NCBI RefSeq assembly: GCF_002836475.1
Contig: NZ_PJBJ01000028.1
Location: 186,001 to 250,000 of the forward strand
Direction of reading: 5' to 3'
Length of the DNA: 64,000 nt
From: Flavobacterium sp. ALD4
GTDB lineage: Bacteria > Bacteroidota > Bacteroidia > Flavobacteriales > Flavobacteriaceae
Both the position numbers and the translations under genes were made by a program. The notes below the pieces were generated by a model, which saw only the letters and a list, made by a program, of their open reading frames with translations, searched no databases and was not told where the DNA came from. Shown piece by piece: positions 45,159 through 51,635 of the stretch (positions are counted from its first letter, which is position 1; every line of letters begins with the position of its first letter).

Positions 45159-45431
45159 ATGAAAAATAATAGACTACCCTTAATTTTAGTCGCCATTTGC
45201 AGCATTTTTGTTTTTCTTTGCTTTTCATGTAAACAAGATAGGTATATTAATTCTGTACAAATCACTCCTCAGGCATTTCCAAGTCCAGCAACAACAGGAA
45301 GGCAATTTCGAAAACGCACCAAAGGAGTAAAGATCCCTATTCCTGTAGATTCTTCGATAGAGGAAGACACCACAATAATAAGTAATGGCATCGACAATCT
45401 TAGCGGGTTTACTGATTTTAAGGTTTACTGA
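45159..45431 (+). CDS. Small lipoprotein of unknown function (90 aa)
   Basis: A 90-residue protein. The leader PLILVAICSIFVFLCFSC ends in a lipobox with the cysteine at 24, so it should be lipidated. The mature part is short, proline/threonine-rich and basic (FRKRTKGVKIPIPVDS), then acidic, with no recognisable domain. It lies between the LytTR operon and a 47-residue membrane protein gene and may belong to the same accessory block. Function unknown. Confidence 0.7.
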   Translation: MKNNRLPLILVAICSIFVFLCFSCKQDRYINSVQITPQAFPSPATTGRQFRKRTKGVKIPIPVDSSIEEDTTIISNGIDNLSGFTDFKVY

Positions 45432-45624
45432 CTCTGCTATGGTTAATTATCTTAGTACATAGTAAGGGAGTGGTGTCGCCTAGTTGGTTGATACAGCTGT
45501 TTTTAAAAGGGTTATATTTGGTAGTGAAAGTGATGTGTTATTAAAGTTGTAAAAGCAGTTTGATAATTAAACATTGGCTCCGTTGTTTTGTTAAAAAAGA
45601 CTGTAAAAACAGAAAAAGTACTTT

Positions 45625-45659
45625 TATGACATGTTTTTAGCGTCCTATGACATGTTTTT
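45625..45659. promoter_or_regulatory. Two 14-bp direct repeats offset by 21 bp (candidate LytTR site)
   Basis: TATGACATGTTTTT at 45625-45638 and again, identical, at 45646-45659. The offset of 21 bases is that of known LytTR-family operators. The second copy ends 22 bases before the putative -7 element at 45682, overlapping the expected -33 position. Confidence 0.65.
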
Positions 45660-45681
45660 TATCAGAGTGATTATTCCAATG

Positions 45682-45689
45682 TAATTTTA
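45682..45689 (+). promoter_or_regulatory. Putative -7 element of the 47-residue ORF
   Basis: TAATTTTA differs from TAnnTTTG in the last base. It is 21 bases before the ATG at 45711 and 22 bases after the second direct repeat. Confidence 0.4.
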
Positions 45690-45710
45690 AAATATTAAAA
45701 TCACTTTGAA

Positions 45711-45854
45711 ATGAAAAAATTAACCATGAGTTGGAATATCATCTATAAATCATTAGGAGAAATTAGTGTTTTCAGAAAGTTTGGTGTTTTAAGTCTTGTT
45801 ATTTTACTTCTAACTTATTTTATTTTATCGATTCAGTTTATCTTTTTTTATTAA
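45711..45854 (+). CDS. Small single-helix membrane protein (47 aa)
   Basis: Starts MKKLTMSWNIIYKSLGEISV and ends in one hydrophobic segment (VLSLVILLLTYFILSIQFIFF) followed by Y and TAA. A cytosolic amphipathic head with a single membrane helix is predicted. No family recognised. Support comes from its position directly downstream of a pair of 14-bp direct repeats and a near-consensus -7 element; it is too short to be certain on coding evidence alone. Possibly the output of the nearby LytTR system, which is inference. Confidence 0.5.
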   Translation: MKKLTMSWNIIYKSLGEISVFRKFGVLSLVILLLTYFILSIQFIFFY

Positions 45855-46022
45855 AATTTAAATTCACTGTTTTTCAGTATAAAATATCCAAGACATAAGT
45901 CAGTTTAATGAAATTAAAAGATAAAATATTGTTGATTGATATAAAAAAAAACACTATATCTTATTGACTAAGAGGTTGTTGTTGGTTTTTTTTTAAAACC
46001 AAAGAAAGGAGAGTTTTGTGTT

Positions 46023-46835
46023 TTAATACTCCCCTTTTTTCTTAAATCGCGGATCATCTTTTTTGATGAATTCCGTTCTTCTTTTAGGAGTTTCTGTTCT
46101 TGGCAAGCTCGCTTCTTCCGTTTTACTGGAAGGCTCGATTAATTCGTTCAATTCTTTGATTTCGGCATCAGTCAAATCACGGTATCTTCCCATAGGGATA
46201 TCAAGTGAAATGTTGATAATTCGAATTCGTTTTAAAGCAATAACGTCGTACCCTAAATACTCGCACATTCTACGAATTTGACGATTCAAACCTTGTGTCA
46301 GGACAATTTTAAAGATGTCTTTACTTATTTGCTCTACTTTACATTTTCTAGTCACAGTATCCAAAATAGGAATTCCATTTCCCATTCTTTCAATGAAACG
46401 ATCTGTAATTGGTTTGTTGACCGTTACCGTATATTCTTTTTCGTGATTGTTTCTGGCGCGCAATATTTTATTGACGATGTCACCGTCATTAGTCATGAAT
46501 ATTAGGCCTTCGCTGGCTTTATCCAGTCTTCCAATTGGGAAAATACGTTTAGGGTAATTGATGTAATCTATGATGTTATTGCGAACATCTAAGTTAGTGG
46601 TACATTCAATTCCTACTGGCTTATAAAAAGCGAGGTAAACAGGCTTCTCATTTTTTTCACGGATCAATTGACCGTCAATACGCACTTCATCATCTGGCGA
46701 AACCTTTGTCCCTAACTCTGGAACCACTCCATTCAGTGTCACGCGTCCTTCATCGATTAGTTTATCAGCTTCTCGACGGGAGCAATACCCAGTTTCTCCT
46801 ATGAATTTATTGAGGCGTTTTAGATTTTCTTCCAT
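46023..46835 (-). CDS. rluF: 23S rRNA pseudouridine synthase, RluF/RluB type
   Basis: Makes pseudouridine in 23S rRNA. The 270-residue protein has an N-terminal S4 RNA-binding domain (RLNKFIGETGYCSRREADKL), then the RsuA-family catalytic core with the aspartate in IGRLDKASEGLIF and the QGLNRQIRRMCEYLGYDV motif. The 45-residue basic, lysine/arginine-rich C-terminal tail is typical of RluF-like members. RluB cannot be fully excluded. On the minus strand a TACTTTTG element (46847-46840) sits directly before the ATG, implying a leaderless or near-leaderless transcript. A decayed copy of its 3' end lies at 41.1-41.2 kb. Confidence 0.93.
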   Translation of the reverse strand: MEENLKRLNKFIGETGYCSRREADKLIDEGRVTLNGVVPELGTKVSPDDEVRIDGQLIREKNEKPVYLAFYKPVGIECTTNLDVRNNIIDYINYPKRIFPIGRLDKASEGLIFMTNDGDIVNKILRARNNHEKEYTVTVNKPITDRFIERMGNGIPILDTVTRKCKVEQISKDIFKIVLTQGLNRQIRRMCEYLGYDVIALKRIRIINISLDIPMGRYRDLTDAEIKELNELIEPSSKTEEASLPRTETPKRRTEFIKKDDPRFKKKGEY

Positions 46836-46858
46836 ACTGCAAAAGTAATCAATTTGGT

Positions 46859-46904
46859 AATTAGATTATGTGAAAATTAGATAATTTGGCAATTAGAAAA
46901 TTAG
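46859..46904. repeat. AATTAG repeat array upstream of rluF
   Basis: AATTAG at 46859, 46875, 46891 and 46899: spacing of 16, 16 and 8. It shares GGCAATTAGA with the array at 37.0 kb read on the opposite strand. Confidence 0.65.
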
Positions 46905-46960
46905 GACGTTATAAAATTTGAAAAGAAGTTAGTGAGGAGCTATTTAAAAATTGATATAAA

Positions 46961-47803
46961 TTAATCAAATAAAAATTGGAAGATTTTCTTGTATAGTTCG
47001 TCACTGTGCATGCTATGACCCAGGCCGCTAGTTTCTATGAAAATGGCGTCTTTCCAGGTACTTGCGATTTTTTTTCCTTCTTCAAATAAAACAATAGTGT
47101 CGTCTCTATCGTGAGCGATTAATCCTTTTGTCTGAATAGCTGCGGCAAATAGTTGCCCTGAAAAATTTTCTAATTTTATGTTAAAATTCTTTAGGTAGTG
47201 GGCTTCTAAACCTCCTGAAATTATTGAATTTAAACTAAGCATTTCAATATAATTATTAAGGATAATCTTGAAATCGCTCGGAGAGCCTAATACGACCGTT
47301 TTTTCAATGCTGTTATCCAGATAGGTAGATTGATAGTACAAACATGTTTTAGCTCCTAAAGAATGTCCTATAAGGTACTGCGGTTTGAATTTTTGAACGA
47401 TAACGTCAATAAATTCAGCATATTGTGGAATGTTGAATTCCTTGCCGCCCGAAAGGCCATGAGCAGGGGCGTCAATAGCTATAATGGTGCTTCCAGACTT
47501 TCTTAAATAAGGTAAGATGTTTTTCCAACGCGAGGCGTTACTCTCCCAACCATGTGCTAAAAGAATAATAGTATCATTTCCTTTCCAAGTGTACGTTTGA
47601 AAATGTGAGTCCTTGTGATGGTATGTTTCCTTCTCTGTTTCCTGTAGGACTGCAGGAAGCTTTTCTTTATATAGCTTGCCATCTCTGGGCTCACTAAATA
47701 AGGTGTACGCAAGTTGCGTGGCTTTTTCAGGGACTAAAAAACTCAGAAAATTTATGTATAATCCGACAGATTTGGTAAAGAGGAAATAAATTGTTTTTTT
47801 CAT
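46961..47803 (-). CDS. Alpha/beta hydrolase
   Basis: A 280-residue alpha/beta-fold hydrolase. An N-terminal hydrophobic stretch (MKKTIYFLFTKSVGLYINFL) may be a membrane anchor. ILLAHGWESNASRWKNIL forms the oxyanion loop, YLIGHSLGAKTCLYY carries the nucleophilic serine, and ETSGLGHSMHSDEL the catalytic histidine. I use the ATG at 47803; the frame stays open upstream into the previous gene. The start codon abuts the terminator T-run of the upstream gene, which is unusual. Substrate unknown. Confidence 0.87.
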   Translation of the reverse strand: MKKTIYFLFTKSVGLYINFLSFLVPEKATQLAYTLFSEPRDGKLYKEKLPAVLQETEKETYHHKDSHFQTYTWKGNDTIILLAHGWESNASRWKNILPYLRKSGSTIIAIDAPAHGLSGGKEFNIPQYAEFIDVIVQKFKPQYLIGHSLGAKTCLYYQSTYLDNSIEKTVVLGSPSDFKIILNNYIEMLSLNSIISGGLEAHYLKNFNIKLENFSGQLFAAAIQTKGLIAHDRDDTIVLFEEGKKIASTWKDAIFIETSGLGHSMHSDELYKKIFQFLFD

Positions 47804-47835
47804 AAAAAAAAAAGTCCCGATGTGTATCGGGACTT
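47802..47835 (-). terminator. Terminator of the zinc-ribbon-like protein gene
   Basis: Perfect 10-bp stem AAGTCCCGAT/ATCGGGACTT (47812-47821 with 47826-47835), then ten T on the minus strand leading straight into the ATG of the hydrolase gene. Confidence 0.85.
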
Positions 47836-47843
47836 CAATAGAT

Positions 47844-48623
47844 TTAAAATTTAGCAAATAATTTTTCCATTTTTTCTTTTTCTTCTTCAGCCAGAACGCT
47901 GTCAACTAATATTCTTCCTGAATGTTCGTCGATTATAATTTTCTTTCTGGAAGCAATCTCAACCTGCGTTTGAGGAGGAATTGTGAAGAATGATCCTGCT
48001 GAGGCACCTCTTTCGATAGAAACAACAGCTAAACCATTACGAACGCTTGTTCTGATTCTGGTATAAGCAGCCATTAACCTAGTGTCAATTTGAGTTTGGT
48101 ATTCAGCAGATTTTTCTGTTAAAAATTCCTCTTCCTTAGCAGTTTCAGACATAATTGCGTCCAATTCTGATTTTTTATGTTTCAAGTGATTCGATTTCAC
48201 TTCTAATCTTTCTTTTGATTGAGAAATGACATCTTTCTTATGCTCAATAGAAGCTTTCATTTCTTTCATTTGCTTCTCAGCTAATTGAATTTCAAGCTCT
48301 TGAAACTCAACTTCTTTAGTTAAAGAGTTGAATTCTCTATTGTTACGAACAGTTTCCTGTTGTTTTGTATACTTTTTGATAGCCTCTTTGTGCTCGTCAA
48401 TTGCATTCTTTTTTCCTTTGATAAGGTCTTCGATAACTTCGAGTTCACTTTTCAATTTCTCAGAACGTGTGCTTAGACCTGCAACTTCATCCTCTAGATC
48501 TTCCACTTCAAGAGGAAGTTCACCTCTTACATTTCTGATTTCGTCAATCCTAGAGTCAATAAGTTGTAAATCGTAAATCGCTCTTAACTTGTCCTCAACA
48601 CTTAATTCTTTCGTATTCGCCAT
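47844..48623 (-). CDS. Coiled-coil protein with degenerate C4 zinc-ribbon domain
   Basis: A 259-residue protein. About residues 10-195 are a long coiled coil (LEVIEDLIKGKKNAIDEHKE and ELEIQLAEKQMKEMKASIEH), followed by a domain that in relatives is a C4 zinc ribbon. Here the cysteine pairs are replaced: ERGASAGSFFTIPPQTQVEI and IIIDEHSGRILVD contain none of the four. The IPPQ and SGRILVD landmarks remain, so the fold is likely kept without zinc. The gene follows nif3 after three bases, a pairing I recall from Bacteroidota. Function unknown. Confidence 0.88.
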   Translation of the reverse strand: MANTKELSVEDKLRAIYDLQLIDSRIDEIRNVRGELPLEVEDLEDEVAGLSTRSEKLKSELEVIEDLIKGKKNAIDEHKEAIKKYTKQQETVRNNREFNSLTKEVEFQELEIQLAEKQMKEMKASIEHKKDVISQSKERLEVKSNHLKHKKSELDAIMSETAKEEEFLTEKSAEYQTQIDTRLMAAYTRIRTSVRNGLAVVSIERGASAGSFFTIPPQTQVEIASRKKIIIDEHSGRILVDSVLAEEEKEKMEKLFAKF

Positions 48624-48626
48624 ATT

Positions 48627-49721
48627 CTATAAGTACTTAACTGGATTTGTATTTTCTTCTGATAAAATGATTGCAAAATTAAGGATTTTTTTCCGAAGAT
48701 AATCAACAATATAATTTTTTGTATGGCGTTCGCTTTCAAAATGTCCGATATCGGCCAAAAGCAGCATATTTTCGGCCTCATAAAACTGATGATATTTCAA
48801 ATCAGCGGTTAAAAAGGCATCGGCTCCAGCCAAAAGCGCATTTTTTATGGCATAACTACCAGACCCACCCAAAACGGCCACCTTTTTTATCGGTTTTCCC
48901 AGAAATGCCGAATGGCGAATTCCATCAGATTGCATTTTTTCTTTTACAAGCAATAAAAAATCTTTTTCTTCCATAGGAGTTTTAAATTCTCCAATCATTC
49001 CTAATCCTATATTTTGATGCGTGTTTTGCAATTCATAAATTTCGTAGGCCACCTCTTCATAGGCGTGATGACTGAAAAGAGTTTTGAGTATATTAGATTC
49101 TAAATGCTTTTCGAATGTCACTTCGATTTTTATTTCAGTAGTTTCCACAAATTCAAATCGCTCGCCTAATTGTGGATCGCTGTTTTCGTTACCCATATAA
49201 GTACCAATACCCTTAGAGTTAAAACTGCAATCTTCATAATTACCGATATTTCCTGCCCCGGCGTCAAATAATGCGTTTCGCACTTTTTCGGCATTTTCGG
49301 GTATAGTATAGGTAACCAGTTTTCGAATGAAATTTTGTTTTGGTATTAAAATAGAAGTATTGACCAGGCCAAGTGAGTCACAAAATATTTTATTGACTCC
49401 GTCGCGATGGTTGTCCAGTGCCGTATGAACGGCGTAAATCGCAATATCATTTTTTATGGCTTTGATTAGGGAGCGTTCTACATAGTTTTTGCCTGTTATT
49501 TTCTTTATGCCTGAGAATAAAATGGGGTGGAAGCAAACGATTAGGTTGCATTTTTTTGTAATCGCCTCATCAATTACATTTTCTAATGCATCATGACATA
49601 CCAGAACGCCTGTAGCTTCCTTATTCTGGTCTCCAACCAGTAATCCTACATTATCAAAATCTTCCGCGTAAGCAAGCGGTGCCATTTCTTCTAGTACTGA
49701 AAGTATTTCTTTTATTTTCAT
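48627..49721 (-). CDS. Nif3-like dinuclear metal-centre protein
   Basis: A 364-residue NIF3/DUF34 protein, the long form with an inserted PII-like middle domain. Metal-binding marks: YAEDFDNVGLLVGD, LIVCFHPILFSGIKK, AVHTALDNHRDGVN, and at the end ADLKYHQFYEAE with LLADIGHFESE. The family may act as GTP cyclohydrolase or metal-dependent hydrolase, but a role is not established. Followed after three bases by the coiled-coil protein gene, forming an operon. Confidence 0.93.
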   Translation of the reverse strand: MKIKEILSVLEEMAPLAYAEDFDNVGLLVGDQNKEATGVLVCHDALENVIDEAITKKCNLIVCFHPILFSGIKKITGKNYVERSLIKAIKNDIAIYAVHTALDNHRDGVNKIFCDSLGLVNTSILIPKQNFIRKLVTYTIPENAEKVRNALFDAGAGNIGNYEDCSFNSKGIGTYMGNENSDPQLGERFEFVETTEIKIEVTFEKHLESNILKTLFSHHAYEEVAYEIYELQNTHQNIGLGMIGEFKTPMEEKDFLLLVKEKMQSDGIRHSAFLGKPIKKVAVLGGSGSYAIKNALLAGADAFLTADLKYHQFYEAENMLLLADIGHFESERHTKNYIVDYLRKKILNFAIILSEENTNPVKYL

Positions 49722-49825
49722 GATCTTGGATTATTTAGCGGCTTGATTTTAGAATTAAGGAATGTCCAAGCTAACAAATACACTTTTGATTTCAATTCAA
49801 AGATAATTTATTATACTTTCGTATA

Positions 49826-50860
49826 ATGATTTTACTGCGAAAAATACTCTTCCCGTTTGCTGTTTTATATGGTTTGATAACGGATATTCGGAATTTTCTG
49901 TTTGATCGCGGAATTTTAAAATCCTATACTTTTGAGTTGCCTATTATTGCTGTGGGGAACCTTAGTGTTGGCGGTACCGGTAAAACGCCACAAATTGAAT
50001 ATTTAATTCGGCTGCTGTCTGAGAACTATAATGTGGCTACATTAAGTCGGGGATATAAGCGGAAGTCTGAAGGTTTTCTATTGGCTGATGCTACTTCAAA
50101 TGCTGAAGTGCTGGGGGACGAACCGTTTCAATTTTATACGAAATTCAAGAACATTCAGGTGGCTGTTGACGCTAAGCGGAAGAACGGGATTGAAGAATTG
50201 CTTTCGCAAAAGCAAAAGCCGGAGGTTATCTTACTGGATGATGCGTACCAACATCGGAAAGTAAAAGCGGGTTTTTATGTTTTACTTACTTCATATGGAG
50301 AATTGTATTGTGATGATTTTATGCTGCCTAGAGGGAACTTAAGAGAAAGTAGAAGCGGCGCAAAAAGAGCCAATGTTGTTATCGTAACAAAATGCCCGTC
50401 AAACCTACCATTGGCGGAACAAAATAGTATAAAAAACAGATTGAGAATTGCTGGAAATCAAGAGTTGTATTTTACAAATATTGATTATGATGAATTTATT
50501 TATTCGGAAAAAGAAGCAAGGAAAGTAAAGGATATTGGAAGTACTGATAAATTACTTTTAGCGGGTATAGCAAAACCAGCATCTTTTTTCGCATATTTAC
50601 AGGCTGCAAATGATGTATGTATGGAGTTTCCGGACCATCATCATTTTAGTGAAAAAGATATTTTAGACATTAAAAATAAATCTCTAAACAAAATCATTAT
50701 TACCACTGAGAAGGATTATGTACGATTGTTGGGAAGAATACCTGCCGATCAGCTTTTTTATTTACCAATAAAAAGTCAGTTTCTCATAGGAGATGAGCAA
50801 TTTAGAAAAACAATTATCAATTATGTGGGAACAAGTACAAGAGACGGTAAATTACATTAA
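49826..50860 (+). CDS. lpxK: Tetraacyldisaccharide 4'-kinase LpxK
   Basis: Phosphorylates the 4' position of lipid A disaccharide at the inner membrane. The 344-residue protein has the N-terminal anchor (ILFPFAVLYGLITDIRNFLF), then P-loop VGNLSVGGTGKTPQ (about 41-54), LSRGYKR, DEPFQFY, and LLDDAYQHRKVK with catalytic aspartates. A near-consensus -7 element TACTTTCG (49814-49821) is so close to the ATG that the transcript may be leaderless. The C-terminus overlaps punA by 38 bases. Confidence 0.95.
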   Translation: MILLRKILFPFAVLYGLITDIRNFLFDRGILKSYTFELPIIAVGNLSVGGTGKTPQIEYLIRLLSENYNVATLSRGYKRKSEGFLLADATSNAEVLGDEPFQFYTKFKNIQVAVDAKRKNGIEELLSQKQKPEVILLDDAYQHRKVKAGFYVLLTSYGELYCDDFMLPRGNLRESRSGAKRANVVIVTKCPSNLPLAEQNSIKNRLRIAGNQELYFTNIDYDEFIYSEKEARKVKDIGSTDKLLLAGIAKPASFFAYLQAANDVCMEFPDHHHFSEKDILDIKNKSLNKIIITTEKDYVRLLGRIPADQLFYLPIKSQFLIGDEQFRKTIINYVGTSTRDGKLH

Positions 50861-51635
50861 TAAAGTAAATAATTTTAATCCTGAATATGGGGTGATTTTA
50901 GGTTCAGGACTGGGTAGTTTTACTGAAGATATTAAAATAGAATTGACGCTGCCGTATAACGAAATACCTAATTTTCCTGTTTCTACGGTTCAGGGTCATA
51001 AAGGGGCTTTGGTTTTTGGTACTATTGGTGATAAAAAGGTAGTGGCCATGCAAGGACGATTTCATTTCTATGAAGGGTATTCCATGAAAGAAGTGACTTT
51101 TCCGGTAAGGGTGATGAAGTATTTAGGAATTACTAAACTAATTGTTTCTAATGCTTCGGGAGGAGTGAACCCAAATTACAAAATAGGAGAGATTGTCATT
51201 ATAAAGGATCACATTAACTTCACGCCTGAGCATCCGTTGCGTGGTTTGAATGACGAGCGTTTTGGTCCGCGATTTGTAAATATGAGCGAGCCTTACTCTA
51301 GAAAAATGATTGCTAAAGCTAAATTATTAGCAACAGAGTTAAAAATTGAAGTGAAAGACGGAATATATTTAGGACTTCAAGGACCTAGTTTTGAAACTTT
51401 AGCAGAATATAAAATGGTAAAAATTCTAGGTGCTGATTGTGTAGGCATGTCTACTGTGCCGGAAGTTATTGTTGCGCGTCACATGGATTTAGAAACTTTT
51501 GGAATTTCTGTAATCACGGACATAGGAGACGAAGATAATATTGATACAATCTCTCATGATGAAGTCTTGGAAGCAGCCCAAAAAGCGGAGCCGAATGTTA
51601 GGAGTTTAATTAAAGAGTTGATTTTGAAGTATTAG
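50823..51635 (+). CDS. punA: Purine-nucleoside phosphorylase
   Basis: Cleaves purine nucleosides with phosphate for salvage. The 270-residue class I PNP shows GVILGSGLGSFTEDI, STVQGHKGALVFG, MQGRFHFYEGY, ASGGVNPNYKIG, and the substrate motif GADCVGMSTVPEVIVARH. I use the ATG at 50823 because MWEQVQETV is the usual family start; the ATG at 50793 adds ten residues deeper inside lpxK. Its 3' end overlaps the convergent hybrid kinase gene by 26 bases. Confidence 0.95.
   Translation: MWEQVQETVNYINKVNNFNPEYGVILGSGLGSFTEDIKIELTLPYNEIPNFPVSTVQGHKGALVFGTIGDKKVVAMQGRFHFYEGYSMKEVTFPVRVMKYLGITKLIVSNASGGVNPNYKIGEIVIIKDHINFTPEHPLRGLNDERFGPRFVNMSEPYSRKMIAKAKLLATELKIEVKDGIYLGLQGPSFETLAEYKMVKILGADCVGMSTVPEVIVARHMDLETFGISVITDIGDEDNIDTISHDEVLEAAQKAEPNVRSLIKELILKY

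Noticed and set aside
45513..45520. Perfect -7 element TATATTTG after the small lipoprotein gene
   Set aside because: No open frame follows within a reasonable distance; the 47-residue ORF has a better placed element.
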